Of a stretch of 64,000 bases of DNA, positions 51,109-63,271 are shown piece after piece. This stretch comes from Azadirachta indica. Taxonomy: Eukaryota; Streptophyta; Magnoliopsida; Sapindales; Meliaceae. The DNA lies in NCBI GenBank assembly GCA_022749755.1, contig CM040440.1:15921269-15985268 (forward strand), written 5' to 3'. The translations under genes and the position numbers were made by a program. How positions within the stretch are numbered: the stretch's first letter is position 1; each line of letters begins with the position of its first letter. Below the pieces are notes generated by a model. The model was not told the origin of the DNA. It did not search any database and saw only the letters and a list, made by a program, of their open reading frames with translations.

Positions 51109-52785
51109 CACACTCAAAATTTTGAAGTATAATAGCTGGCGTCTGTTCTTCTAGGGAAATTGCTTGCATAAAGGTCTGCTTAATCATTGGCAGAAATTCA
51201 CTTTTAATCCCAGGTAACTAACTCTACTTTTCTGATTTTTTCTCATAGTTTACCTATTTTCACCTTCAATGATAATGTAAACTGCTATTATAATCGTTTT
51301 AGTTTTTGTGCCTGCTTTTTGTGGATTAGTTCAGTTACTTTTAGATAATTATGCATGGAAGTGTTGTCAAGAGTCTATTCCAATATACTGAGAAACTGAA
51401 GAGTTTATTGAATTCAAATAGTAGATAACTAAGGCTTCTTCACAAAAGGGAGTCTAAAAATATTTAGACCACATAGGAATTAGTCGGAGTCCCCATATTC
51501 CAGATTCCTGCGTTGTCCAGTTTCTTCTGTTACTATCCTTCTTGTATTGGTTAACTTTTGGGGTTTTCTGGATAGAGAAGTTGCTCTAACATCGTGAGAG
51601 TTGAAACTTTTCATTGTTGCTGAGCAGTCACACTGGTGGCATGAAGTTTTGTGCTTTTAATTTTGGTAGACTTCAACAGTCAAGAGTGGCCTTCTGCGCT
51701 TTTTTATTTTTGTTTAATCTGAGAGATCTTAAAAGGTCTAGTGTTCAGGTGATCCTCAATAATCAACTGAAGTCTACTGATGACTTTCCTGTAGATGTAA
51801 CCTGTTACTTTTACTTGATTATGTCTTCTGTTGAATTCTTTTGCTTTTCTTTTCTTTTCTTTTCTTTTTTTTTCCATTTGAATGCTTATTAATATGTCAT
51901 CTTCCATGAACTGCCAAGTCATTTTTGTATCTTCTCATTGAAAAGTAAATGTAGATGAAACCCCTGTCCATCCTTGAGTGAGCTGGATTCGTAACTTATA
52001 TTTCTTGTATCATCCCAAGAGATTTTCATCTTTGCATATTCTGCTTATCATTTGTTTTTTATTTGCTCTTATGCAGTGGGGGATTACGCCTGAAGCGTGA
52101 CATAACTGAGTATGGAGAATTCGTGCGCAGTTTTAATGCTCCTTCCGTTGACGAGAAATTTGAATTGTTGGGCATGTGAGTTGCAAAAGTTTTTCAGAAC
52201 TTTTAGATTTTGCTAAAGCATTTTGTATCTCAATCCAATAATGGAAATATTGCTCTCCAGTATGGCCAATGTCTTTATTGTTGCTCCTGAAAGCCTCTCC
52301 ACTTTGTTTGAGGGTACGCCCAGTATTCGGAAAGATGCACAAAGGTATTTGTTTTGGCTCTTATTCTATGCACTAAGACATACTATGGATTTCAATTGGT
52401 GCTGATTTATTTTTCAGATGCTATTCCATGTTGTAGATTTTCTCTAGAGTATTATGATAAACCTTACAAAATATAGGCTTTACTGTTTATAATTTATGAG
52501 AAGCACAAATGCCTTCCATTCCTTATGGGGAGTGCTTTAACTAGAAAAAAATTTTAAATCGCACTTTTTCAAACAAATCTCCAGATAGTGAACATTTATC
52601 TTGACATATTTAATAAAGACTTCTTTCCTCAGTATGGTGCGTGACGGTCTATTTATTTTCTTACCATTCTGATCTTTTTGTAATTCTGATTTGGTTGCTG
52701 ATTCAGGTTTATTCAGCTTAGGGAGGACTACAAGAGTGCAAAACTTGCATCCAGGCTTAGCTCATTATGGACAAGCTCTAGTTGA
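42617..52785 (+). CDS. SEC10: Exocyst complex component SEC10, 24 coding exons, 835 aa
   Basis: Subunit of the octameric exocyst that tethers secretory vesicles to the plasma membrane. Coding exons: 42617-42712, 42853-43110, 43197-43271, 43853-43954, 44090-44140, 44418-44523, 45148-45252, 46630-46721, 47162-47330, 47407-47483, 47627-47725, 47823-47913, 48437-48522, 48606-48779, 48977-49030, 49102-49230, 49344-49436, 49538-49684, 49927-50024, 50605-50689, 51155-51213, 52077-52175, 52261-52344 and 52707-52785. The sum is 2508 nt, in frame. The N-terminus has PLILDIDDFKGDFSFDALFG; later come GQTAAKIGDHLQSADAQR, QFNRGTSAMQHYVATRPMF, an alanine-rich helix RRVAAAAASAAEAAAAAGES, FTFNPSGGLRLKRD and FIQLREDYKSAKLASRLSSL. 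Length and blocks match plant SEC10 closely. The second coding intron uses a GC donor (CAG|GCATGT). The ATG directly after an acceptor is the first in frame. Confidence 0.96.
51071..51110. repeat. (TA)n microsatellite in a SEC10 intron
   Basis: Alternating TA sequence of about 40 bases, interrupted once by CATACA, lies about 45 bp before the 51155 exon acceptor. It is likely polymorphic. Its closeness to the acceptor could affect splicing if expanded, but that is speculation. Confidence 0.85.
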
Positions 52786-54319
52786 AACAGAAGTGGTATG
52801 CTGATATGAAGGTAGCCTCCCAAATCTTTCGAAGAACTGCAGGAAGGTGGGGAGGACCAACACCTGAGTGTGGATAGTTTTGGTGGCACCAGAAATCATC
52901 TCCCTGCAGAGAATTGCGTATTATATGGGGTTCTCTTTCTTATTCTTTCCTCAATTCCACCATTTCTGAGTATATAGTTTGGAGATATGAACGGGAAAAC
53001 GTAGGAGTTGAATTTTGAAGGTGTCGTATCAATTTAATTTATATGGTAGGTTCACCATTTTCACTTTGATTATTCTAAGACGGAAAGGTTGTATGTTCTA
53101 GTGTGTGGCTTTGTAAATGATATACTGGCTAGGGATAAATAAAAGCATTGAAGGTTGATTTTTTTGTACTGTGTGATATGGTCCATCCTTATATAATTCA
53201 TGTTTATATTTTTTTCATTAGCAGATTGTTCATTGTGATATATTCTTTTTATACAGATAGAGGCTACTCTTAGTTTAAAATTGAACTTGTATTGGTATGG
53301 ATATGGTTTTTTGAGGGGTATCCCTTAGAAAACTACTGATTAGATTTTCTTTGTTCTGATCTTTTCTTTCGCTGAGTATGGACTTGTTGAGATTAAAGGT
53401 ATGTTTGGAATTAAGGATTTGTGTTCACTAATAATTTACTACCATTATGGAATAAAGTTTCTTCTTGTTATTACGTGTGAGTGGAAATGCTAGTTGTCCA
53501 AGTAAAATTTTGTTTTATTAAACGCTTTAATTGTTAGAGATTTTAAATAACAAAGACTGAACCGGAAAAAAAATACATAAATAAATGAAAATCCCGGTGT
53601 CTATATAAGTCCTCAAGACAAAATCTAAAAGACGTAGAAGGTTTATTACTAAAATGGCTTGCAATGGGCCTTTCTTTTAAGCGGGATATGTATAACTCTA
53701 TAATTTAATGTAAAGGTCGCATACTGGGTTTTCCTTGTTAAATCGAACGTTATGGTTTTGACTTTGAGAGAACCTCATGGATGGATTAATCCGAACGATG
53801 ATGTGTTTGTTGAATTTAGTGATATACTCAGTTGACTTGCTAGTAGAAAATTCATTGAATTGAACTACCCAGATAAAATGTCGCTTCGATTCCGTAAGAA
53901 AAGTCTACATACACAAAATCAAGAAGTTCCGGGCATCAGCATTTTCTAATGAATGATGATAAAATCTACGGGGCTTTGAAGAAACACTAAAGATCACGAT
54001 AGCCTCTAATAATGGAGGCTGCACAAATGAAGGCTCAAATTAAAAGTCCAGGTTTACGCTCCACCTAGTCCATAGAATCACTCAAAGGATAGCGTAAAAA
54101 AGTGTAGGCAGCGATTAAGACACTTGGCAGTGCCCCTATTCGTGGTGGGGTGCTCCCTATTTTTACTAGTTGCGGCACCTCTATCCCACTAAAAAGTGCT
54201 TTCTCTCACTTTTTTTTTAAAATTTGGTACACTGAGAGATATTGATTGATTTAAGAAGAAAGTTTTAGTGGAGAGCTAAATTGTAGCCCATGCGATTGCT
54301 TTCTCGATGATAGCAAATG

Positions 54320-54333
54320 TATCTATCTGTCTG

Positions 54334-54366
<33 letters not shown>
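54320..54366. repeat. (TATC)n tetranucleotide microsatellite
   Basis: About 47 bases of TATC units, with two TGTC variants near the left end. Typical simple repeat in intergenic sequence. Confidence 0.9.
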
Positions 54367-54367
<1 letters not shown>

Positions 54368-57357
54368 AGCTACACATACTTGTGCCAAACCCATGATAAT
54401 TACCTTCCCTCGTTCTCACAAGAAAAGTGGTGAGATGTTGAAGATACCCCACAGAGTGAGCACTACATCACAAATCGTCATCGTCATCGTCGTCGTGACT
54501 TCCTGATTTTGTGCCACATCCCAGATCTCCTCCCGTCTCTATCGACCCATACGTTTATCTAATCTTTAAAAGTAGGAAACTCCTGTAAAGTCTTCAACTC
54601 TTGTTCCAGTTCAAATCCTAACTAGATTTGAATTAATAGTTCAGTATCAATGTTTGACCAACCGAATCAAATGTTTGGCTCTGACTAAGGCACCCACAAA
54701 CTCAATCCAAGAAGTAAAATTGAAATATAAAATAAAAGCAAAATGATAATAATAAAAAAGAATGTTCTCTTACCAACCGAACCCAATCCCTACTAATTTT
54801 TCAAAGCAAGTGCTTTACAACTCTCATCGATATCAATATATATATCTATCACACCTTAGAACTTAGAAGGTGTGGAAAGAAAAAAAAAAAAAATTGATAA
54901 AAACGGTACGCCGGCAGGTAGTGGTGGTGGTCCAATTCTAGAAATTCTTTCATGCGTTTCTTCAATCTGCGCCATTTATCTCGTCTATACTTTGTGGAAC
55001 GATCTTCCCTTTTTAATTTCTTTGCTTTGATATACAAAGCTACTCAATATTAAGGATCCATCACCTTGATGGATTTGGATTTACTTCCCAATTCAACCAA
55101 TTTTGGATCCAAGGAAACCAATGATTATGATGCATAACATATGCTTTTACTTTCACTTTTTCTGAATTATTTTTAAATATATGAATAAATATTACCTAAA
55201 AAACTATACGATAACAAAGTATTATTTTATCATATCCAATACTTTTTTTTTTTTTTTGGAAAGAATAATATCCAATACTTAAGTTGAACTATAACAATTT
55301 TTTTTTAAAAATTAAACAATTAGTTGAAATAACAATAGCGTTGTAATTAAAATTTTTTGCCCCACATCAAATAAACTACTATACTCTAAAAAAAATTGAT
55401 TGTACTTAGATGTCTCCATGTTCGCATGTTCCAAGGAAAACAAGTGGAAAAAAAAAAAAATAAATAAGGGAAACCCCTTGAATTTCCTTGCAATGAAGTG
55501 AGAACTCGACGGGCTTAATAAGCATTAGTTGGTGAAAACACCTAACAATAAAATGAATAAAAATAATATTAATCAATTTGGTCAAACAAAAAATTATTTC
55601 GAGGCGCAGTGCAATTAGGATCGGGTCAACCCATTTTTATGTTAGCAAGTAGCGAAATAGGAAGCGGGTCCAACAATTAGAGATGTACCCCACACGCTTA
55701 CAATTCAATGCCTCGTGCTGCCCACGTCTTGGAATTCCAACTTGCATGTTCTGCTCCAAGTTTATTAAGACAATGTCGGCGAATCATCCGCCGTTAAAAG
55801 AGTAGAAAAAAACGGTCATTTTAATGGTCCTGATCTAAAATCTTAAAACAATTCTCAACCGTCCGATCTTGTATCATAGGATTCTGAAGTAGAAGAAAGC
55901 TGGTTAACCAGCATAGCAGTGAATCACGAGGCACGCGATGCTGGTAACGGCATGACTTTTACCGAAAGATGCGGGCCCCACAAAATCTGCAAGCTGTCAA
56001 AGTGTCACTTCACCTTATCTCGTGCACCGCCACGCGCCCTCTCATAAAAATGAAAAAAATTCTGTGTCTGAACTTGGAACTCAAAATTAGCCTTAGCCGT
56101 CGATCTAGATGACTAGATAAACCCACTAAAGCCTTTTACTTTGTGTGGGCGTCTACTGGAAAGCAAATTCGCTTCTCTACGAACACGTGGCAGCATCATG
56201 AGATCCTGGCTCTTTTGCATTGGTTTTGCTATGTTCAGACGCGGATTTACCTTTGGGGAAATGAATTATGTAGTGGATACAGCAAACATTGGAGTGGAGA
56301 TATATTTTGACTTTTGACATTTATTTATTTTGTTTGCTCCGAGACAGTCCCTTATCATATTTCAGTAGTCGGCCTTCCATTCCAGTCCAGTTATGGATTG
56401 CCTATACATTTGGCACAATTTGCCTACTCCTGTCCATTAAACTCTCTCTCTCTCTCTTCTTGTTTTGCTTTTTTTCTTAATAAAAACTTCATTAGTTGTT
56501 AAATACAGCAATCTTGTTGTTTAAACTCGTTAATTTTCCCAAGTGGGATCATAAATATTACTCTTTTGAGAAATTATTAGACTTATGTGGACCAATTATG
56601 CGTGACTAATGTTCTTATTACAATGATACGTGTGTGTGATATTCTAATGAAATAAAATATTAGACATAACATTTTTAATAGAATTATTAAATAAAAGTAC
56701 ACTATGTAGTATGTTTTTTTTTATATAATTGTTTATAAGATTTATTCATTTTAAATAATGTATAATAATATTTTATTTGAAGGATATATAAATAACACGC
56801 GACGGAAGTTACACCTAAGATTTTGTATTCATTCACAATAAATCCTTTTTTTGTATTTATAATCTTAGAGTTAATCTATTACACTTTGTTATAATTTAGG
56901 TACCTAATAAATATCAACTTATTATTTCATTTTAATTTTTTATATTCTACATATTTCTACGAGTTTTACGTGTTAATGCTGAGATTCGAACATTTATAAT
57001 AATTATGGAACTCGCAAGAAAGTGTATTTCATTTTCAAAAATACTGTCGCGTAAGGTCTAATTCGAGGGACAAGTAAGTGGTGACTTGTAATTACAAAAT
57101 ACTAATTACTATGGCATAGCTCAACCGTAAAGAGATATATCGACACGCCCTAGCAAGCGCGTAAAGAAAGCATTGTACAATTCAACCAACCACACTACAC
57201 CACTCGCTAGCACCCACCTCGTTGATAGGAGCACCAAAATTAACTGGCCTCCACCTTTTTATCCTTTTCTTTTTGTCGGTAACTCACGAGCCTCCACTAC
57301 AGCGCGTGGACTATTTCCCATCAACAAAACCATCTTCGCCCTTTTGACATGGTCATA

Positions 57358-57363
57358 AGTCAA
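57358..57363 (-). promoter_or_regulatory. W-box (TTGACT) upstream of the WRKY22-like gene
   Basis: TTGACT on the minus strand about 205 bp upstream of the candidate TATA box. WRKY genes are often auto- or cross-regulated through W-boxes. A single hexamer is weak evidence. Confidence 0.3.
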
Positions 57364-57563
57364 CCCCAATACCACTTTTAAAACAACAAATACCGGTTTT
57401 GAATGTCTGCATCTTAAACATAACTACAAACGACAAGATAACATAGAGATGCCAACCCCCTCTCTTGTGTCTTTTTCTCTCTCTCTAAACAAAACCGCTT
57501 GTTTTCTCCCTCTAGACTTTTTTCCCTCTTTTTTTAAATTATATTTCCACTCTCTCACTCTTT

Positions 57564-57573
57564 CTATATATAC
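57564..57573 (+). promoter_or_regulatory. TATA box of the WRKY22-like gene
   Basis: CTATATATAC follows a CT-rich stretch and lies about 210 bp upstream of the chosen ATG. A second, weaker TATATATAA starts about 17 bp downstream. This placement excludes the ATG near 57449 from the likely mRNA. Confidence 0.55.
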
Positions 57574-57776
57574 AAAGTGTATATATAATTGTTTATCCCA
57601 CTTATTACACCACTCTGATTCTTGCTCTTTCAAAAGTCAGCGCCTTCTTTTGTCTTTTTCTTTCTCTCTGTTTTCTTTTTCTCCCACAGTAGTAGCATAG
57701 AGAAGGAGGGTGCGAGAGAGGAAGGTACAGATTCACAGAGTTTTGTCTCGTGAAGATTAGAGAAATCGGCTCAGCT

Positions 57777-59038
57777 ATGGAGGTTGACTGGGATCTGCAT
57801 GCGGTCGTCCGAGGCTGTATCACATCCTCCGCCAACACCTCGACCACAACAACTACGGCCACCACCGCCGCGTCTTTCAAGGATGATTTTGATTCTCATC
57901 AATCTTGGTTTTCTTCATTTACTAGTGAACAAAGTGGTCATCTTTTGTCTTTGGCTGATACTTTTGAAGCAAGAAATGCGATTGAAGAGTTGCATGAGCT
58001 TTACAAGCCATTTTTTCCCAAATCTCACCCTATTTCTCCTCCGACAACTGTTACTAGCAACCCTATATCTTCTTCTTCTCTTTCTTCTATCAGTACTTCA
58101 TCAAAGAACCAAACACAGTTCAAACTGCAGCAGCAACAGCAACAGCAACAGCCTAAGCAGTCTCATGTTGGCTCTGTAACTAGTTCCACTACAGCAAATT
58201 CTCATACTCCTCGATCTAAAAGAAGGTATCTTTTCTTCATATTTTAGCGAACGCCCATCTCATATAGTAGTTTCTGTTGTTGATATATGCTAATATCTTT
58301 TCTTTCTATATTCATTTTGCTTACAGAAAGAATCAGATGAAGAGAGTTTGTCATGTTCCAGCAGAAGGTCTCTCTTCAGACGTTTGGGCATGGAGAAAAT
58401 ATGGCCAAAAACCCATCAAAGGCTCTCCTTATCCTAGGTTTGTCTTTAAGATATTTAAGTTCATTTTACCAAAAATTTATGTGTGATGGATTCAGTTATT
58501 TTTATTATTTTACTAATTTTGGTAATTGATCTTGAACAACAGGGGTTATTACAGATGCAGCAGTTCAAAAGGTTGTTTGGCCCGTAAACAAGTGGAGCGA
58601 AACAGATCCGACCCGGGTATGTTCATAGTCACATACACAGCAGAGCACAACCACCCAGCTCCAACCCATAAAAACTCACTCGCCGGCAGCACGCGCCAGA
58701 AGCCGTTCACGCCTCAGAACGCCGCCAGTGACTCCAACAAGCCCCCGTCTCCCAGTTCCTCGGGCGTTAAACCCACTTTCTCTTCATCTTCTCCAGCAAC
58801 TTCCATGGAAGAAGATACTGTACCCCAGAGTACAAACACCGAAAGCAGAGAACTAGATTTGCTAGAAGACGAAGAAGAAGAAGAGTTTGGGGTGTCAGAT
58901 ATTGGAATCAGTGATGATTTCTTTGTGGGCCTGGAAGGACTTGGCTCTGAAGATAGTTTACCAGATCATTTTCCGGCAAGTTTTGGACTTCCTTGGGTTG
59001 CCAACAATGCTGCAACAACAGCCGCTGGTGGGATATGA
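57777..59038 (+). CDS. WRKY22: WRKY22-like transcription factor (group IIe), 3 exons, 351 aa
   Basis: Nuclear DNA-binding factor recognising W-boxes; Arabidopsis WRKY22/29 act downstream of immune MAP-kinase signalling and in senescence. Exons are 57777-58225, 58327-58437 and 58543-59038. The start [14 protein letters not shown] matches WRKY22 (the open frame extends upstream but has no ATG). Residues 1-140 are Ser/Thr-rich with a polyglutamine run (eight Q). A basic signal RSKRRKNQMKR precedes the WRKY domain (about residues 165-225), with [20 protein letters not shown] and the zinc ligands C-x5-C-x23-H-x-H (YRCSSSKGC to AEHNH). The last intron splits the PYPR-G junction, the conserved WRKY intron site. 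The block [10 protein letters not shown] follows the domain. The C-terminus is acidic (EDEEEEEFG), with [12 protein letters not shown] and a terminal [11 protein letters not shown] typical of the WRKY22 group. Confidence 0.96.
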
Positions 59039-60326
59039 CTCGCTGAAGAAGTCAACGTTTGATGCCTATTGTTATATATTTAAAATAAGTATACACTTTT
59101 TTAGGAGAGAATTCTCCAGCTTTTCCTAGAACCAAAAACCAACAATGCTTTTGTGTATCTCCATTAGCGAGTCTTGTAGAGGAAAATGAATCATTCCTGC
59201 TTCTTAACGTAACTATACATGTAAAATAGTGTAGCTACAGTACACTTTATTTATTTTCAATTAATTCTCAGGAATATGATAGTCTTTTCCTGCTTTTTTG
59301 TGGGCTTTTTGTTGAGAGAAGCGATGGAATAGTTTCATCTTTATTCGCCTGGCTGTTCCGATTTCGTACAATTTCAATCAATTTCCATGGTGTTGATTCT
59401 ATTTGAATGTGATGATGTCTGTGTCTCTCTGGCTGTGATTTATAATTACTGTGAATTGCATCACTTCGTTTGGCAAGATTAATATTCAGGGATACAAACT
59501 GACAGCTGTCGTTTTAAGGAATATGTCTGCCTCCAAGCTCGCTGTACGAGCGAGCGTGGTGGGGACAGCAGGAAGTAAGCAGCTCTCCTCTTTGGATACG
59601 CAGAGTAGCGGCCAACGCATCAATAATTTCATACAAATGCAAGTTTTATTGTATATTTTTATTACATATGGGGATTGCTCGAAAAGAACATTTGAAACAG
59701 TAAGAGTAACATTTCCCCTTTAACAGGTGTCATGGCAACAGTGAACTATTTTGGTTGCAACGTAGTTTAAAAGCTGGCTATTGATTTTGGTTCCACACTT
59801 CTGAACTTAACAGGTCTTCTCGGTGGACCGTGTACAGAATAACAGCATCAATAAGAGGAGTTTTCACCACGCAATTTTACTATCGTGGCCAAGTCAGAAA
59901 ATTTAAAATTTTGCCACCGTTCTTCCACTATAGTTCAGTGTTCAAAGAGTTACGATTCTCATCCCTTATTATCAACAGTCTTCAAGTGACAAATAACTTT
60001 AAAGCTGTAAAAAACTGAAGTTTCATCACAAGCATACACATGCCTCTTCTGTGCCGTTTCTCAAGGAGAGGACGTATACTGGCAAGGAGATGCAAGTGCA
60101 ACGCTTGAATTTGCAGCTTCAAGGCGCACAAAGTGTACGCATTACAACTTGTAGCCTCCAATTAGCGTCTGTGTGAAACGTAAGATAAGGTTTAACATAC
60201 GATCAAGAAACTATATGCTCAGAAGCTTGGGCTGATTTCCACACCCTCCTGAGCACGGCCAACTCATCTTATCAAAGCAGCAGATGCAATTCCAAGAATC
60301 CTAACCTCTCCTCTCCACCAGCCACA
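59039..60326. other. Convergent 3' region between WRKY22-like and PPR genes
   Basis: WRKY 3'UTR to about 59300, then about 0.7 kb of unassigned sequence (a somewhat GC-richer patch lies at 59515-59640), then the probable PPR 3'UTR below 60327. No supportable ORF. Confidence 0.45.
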
Positions 60327-62609
60327 CTATGCAGGAGCAACAGAAACAGCATAGCCTTGCACAAACCTCTTCAGCTTTTCAGTTTGACCAACTGCAGAAA
60401 GCCATTCTGTAAGAATCTCCATTGATATATAATCCGGATGACACGCATGCTCAATCATCTTGTCCATCAATTTCAATGCTCTCTCTAACATATTCTTTTC
60501 CCGAAGACCTTTGAACATAGCATTGTATGTATTTGTATTTGGTCTCACCCCCTTAACTTTCATATCATCCATTAGAGAAAGAGCAAGTTCTACTTGATTA
60601 TTCTTGCATAGACAGTCTATGAGAATGTTGTATATTGCAGTGTTAGGGGCGACCTTTGATGCCAAACTCATGTCTTTGAAAATCTTCATGGCTTCATCAA
60701 CAAGCCCATTTAAGCAATATGCATGTATTATAGCTCCATATGTAACAACATTAGGCACCAGGCCTTCCTTAATCATCTTTTGCATCACTCTACCCGCAGC
60801 TGAAAAATTCCCAGATTTGCTCAAATAGGAAATTAAAGTGTTATATGTGATACTATCAGGCTTCATTCCAATATCGTCCATTTCCTTGAGCACCTCATAA
60901 GCTTTATCCAACATGTTCTTCTTGCAAAACCCAGAAATCAGAACATTGTAGCACACCAGGTCAGGGCGGAACCCAGCTTCCTTCAACTGTGATACAACAA
61001 GGCTGGCATCATTCATCCTTCCAGCTTGGCACAAACCAGAGATCAAGACATAGTAAACAATTGCATCAACAGAGCATCCAGCTCCACACATATCATCAAA
61101 CCATTTCATAGCCTCTTGAATATTGTTAACATTACAAAAAGCATTGATGAAGGTCGAGTAAGTACCTGCATTACCTCGCAGACCTTTGCTCTTCATTTCT
61201 TTGAAAAAATCAACTGCACTACTGATTCTTCCATGTCTACACATGCCATCAACCAAAGTATTAAGAGTAATCACATTCGGCATAATTCCCTCGTCCTTCA
61301 TCTGATCAAAAAGCTCTTGGCCCCTCTCAATATTTCCCGATTTACAAAACCCATCGATCAAGCAATTATAGGTAACAACATTAGGTGCACAACCTTTCTG
61401 CAATCTCATCCGTTCCATCAAATCCAATCCTTCTTCTTGCCTCCCCACTTTACAAAATCCATCAATCAAAGTATTATAAATAATTGCATCTGGCTCCACG
61501 GATACTCCATCACTATCTTTTCCTCCACTCATTTTCTCAAACACCTCTAATGCTTCATCAACTTTATATGACTTGCACAAACGGTTGACAAGAATCCCGA
61601 AAGTCACAACATCTGGCTCAATATCATTTTCCTTCATTTCCACCAATAGCTGATTCATTCTTTTAAAATCTCCGTCCTTTCCTAAACCAGTCAAAAGGGC
61701 ATTGCAAGAAGCAGCTTCCAGAGCAGCACCCAGTTTCATCAACTCATGTAAAATATCCCAGGCTTGATCGCATTTTCCATTTCTACAAAATCTAGCAATC
61801 AAATGACTTAACCATATTGTGTTAGGAAAAACACCGTGTCCACCGAATTTACTCACTAAAGCAACTATTTCCTCATCAGTGACACCCCTCCGAACATGTT
61901 CCTTCTTCATTAACGGGTAGAAAACAATATCACCAGTTAGGTCATTAGGAGGAAAATTGGATTCCCGGTCAAGCATTTCGTCGAGCACATTTAATGCATC
62001 ACGAACACGACCCTCTCTCAGTAAAACATCGATCAATACATTGCGTATATGCGTGTTCCTAATGTTGGGGTCAAGTTCATTGTACACAAGAAGCGACTGA
62101 TCAACCATATTAACTTTTCCAAAGAAGCGAATTAGAAGCGTGGCAGAATTGATGGAAAGAGGAACATTTTGGTCTTTGCATGCTTTATAAAGGTCAAAGA
62201 GCTTTTCTGGCGAATAAGGTTCACGGCTGGCGAGCTCAAAAATGGCTTGAAACGCATAAGAGAGGGATCGGATGTTTTCCTCTGAAACCAAATTCGATCG
62301 AATGTAATAGAAGAAAGTGAGCGCTTGTGAAGAGGAGGGAAAACAGCGGGTGATTTGAAAAAGAAGACGAGGAGACGGAGAGGAAGAAAATAGAAGGTGT
62401 TTGAGTTGGGGAGAGGAGTTCCATTCATTTTGAGGGGTTTGGAGAAGAAGATCCAATGCTTGTGTTATGATTGATGACTCAGAGTCTTGTGCTGACTGCT
62501 GTAGAGGCGGCGGTGGCGGGTTGGGTTGGTTGGGTTCGGCGGACAGCCGACGGAGGAGAAGTAATGGAGGGGGTTTAAAGAGGAGTTTTGATCGTTTTGT
62601 CAGATTCAT
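60327..62609 (-). CDS. P-class pentatricopeptide repeat protein, At3g61520-like, intronless, 760 aa
   Basis: Organelle RNA-binding protein of the P-type PPR class. Such proteins bind single-stranded RNA and stabilise or process organellar transcripts. A single uninterrupted exon is typical for the family. The N-terminus MNLTKRSKLLFKPPPLLLL followed by RRLSAEPN is basic/hydrophobic, consistent with a mitochondrial presequence. From about residue 190 to the end I count about 14 tandem 35-residue repeats, for example VVTYNCLIDGFCKSGNIERG, LVCYNVLISGFCKKNMLDKA and TAIYNILIDCLCKNNQVELA, each ending in PN or PD. One repeat has an insertion of six residues (GGKDSDGVSVEPD). No DYW, E or SMR C-terminal domain is present. 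Overall it resembles Arabidopsis At3g61520 in length and repeat layout; RNA target unknown. Confidence 0.93.
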   Translation of the reverse strand: MNLTKRSKLLFKPPPLLLLRRLSAEPNQPNPPPPPLQQSAQDSESSIITQALDLLLQTPQNEWNSSPQLKHLLFSSSPSPRLLFQITRCFPSSSQALTFFYYIRSNLVSEENIRSLSYAFQAIFELASREPYSPEKLFDLYKACKDQNVPLSINSATLLIRFFGKVNMVDQSLLVYNELDPNIRNTHIRNVLIDVLLREGRVRDALNVLDEMLDRESNFPPNDLTGDIVFYPLMKKEHVRRGVTDEEIVALVSKFGGHGVFPNTIWLSHLIARFCRNGKCDQAWDILHELMKLGAALEAASCNALLTGLGKDGDFKRMNQLLVEMKENDIEPDVVTFGILVNRLCKSYKVDEALEVFEKMSGGKDSDGVSVEPDAIIYNTLIDGFCKVGRQEEGLDLMERMRLQKGCAPNVVTYNCLIDGFCKSGNIERGQELFDQMKDEGIMPNVITLNTLVDGMCRHGRISSAVDFFKEMKSKGLRGNAGTYSTFINAFCNVNNIQEAMKWFDDMCGAGCSVDAIVYYVLISGLCQAGRMNDASLVVSQLKEAGFRPDLVCYNVLISGFCKKNMLDKAYEVLKEMDDIGMKPDSITYNTLISYLSKSGNFSAAGRVMQKMIKEGLVPNVVTYGAIIHAYCLNGLVDEAMKIFKDMSLASKVAPNTAIYNILIDCLCKNNQVELALSLMDDMKVKGVRPNTNTYNAMFKGLREKNMLERALKLMDKMIEHACHPDYISMEILTEWLSAVGQTEKLKRFVQGYAVSVAPA

Positions 62610-63271
62610 TTTGCTGGGCGGCGGGTTGTGGGGAAAGGAGTGTGGCGGGTTCTGCGTTTTCCCCTGTTAACTCCGATGGCAATGCAAAGGGAGTATAGAT
62701 TCTGCTTTAGCCTGTTATGGGCTGCAACAGTCGTGGTGAACATGGGCTCTTGGGCCTTCGGGGTGGACGTTTGAATTTGAGTTCGGAGAGACTTCAAATG
62801 AATTAGTATGTGCGGCCTTTTCTATTCATTACGGTCGGCAGAGGTACAGAAAAATTAAGAAGAAAAATTAATATTTAAAATTTTCAATTTCGAAATTCAT
62901 TTTAAATTTTGTATTAAAATTTTTAAATTTTATGTTAAAAGTTTTAAATTTTATGTATGATATTGTAAATTTTATAGTAATTGAGTGAAATATATTGATA
63001 TTTGATATAAAGTTATGGAAGTTCCAAAGAAAAAAATTTGTCAAAAATGGATGCAGCTTTGCTGATATCACCGAACCCAAGCAAGTAACGTTAACATTGA
63101 TTGTCCCTGATGACAGTGTTCCGTGGCTTCAAACAAAAATTCTACTAAAACACAAATTTGCTTTTGGTATTTCAGCTAATCCAATTATTTATTGCAAAAT
63201 GATAAACTGCTGCTCAAAATCGATATCAAATTGGAAAGGGGAAAGCCCAACTCTTCATTCTGATTAGGTGA
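62610..63271. other. PPR upstream region and AT-rich gap
   Basis: About 200 bp of GC-richer sequence form the PPR promoter/5'UTR. The rest (about 62860-63000) is A/T repeats such as AAATTTTAAATT-like units. Short frames here are low-complexity. Confidence 0.5.

Larger units (their letters stand above)
52786..57563. other. SEC10 3'UTR and long intergenic region upstream of WRKY22-like gene
   Basis: SEC10 3'UTR extends to roughly 53170. A tetranucleotide repeat lies at about 54320-54366. The stretch 55100-55600 is AT-rich, 55680-56240 is more balanced, and the remainder is AT-rich promoter-type DNA for the WRKY gene. All open frames are short and unrecognised. No transposon termini were recognised. 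Confidence 0.45.

Noticed and set aside
57449..57700. 83-codon plus-strand frame upstream of WRKY22-like gene, considered as a uORF
   Set aside because: Its ATG lies upstream of the likely TATA box, and the composition is Ser/Leu/Phe from CT-rich promoter sequence.
60604..61550. Plus-strand frames of 74 and 174 codons within the PPR gene
   Set aside because: Antisense shadows of the PPR repeat periodicity; no protein family and no independent start context.
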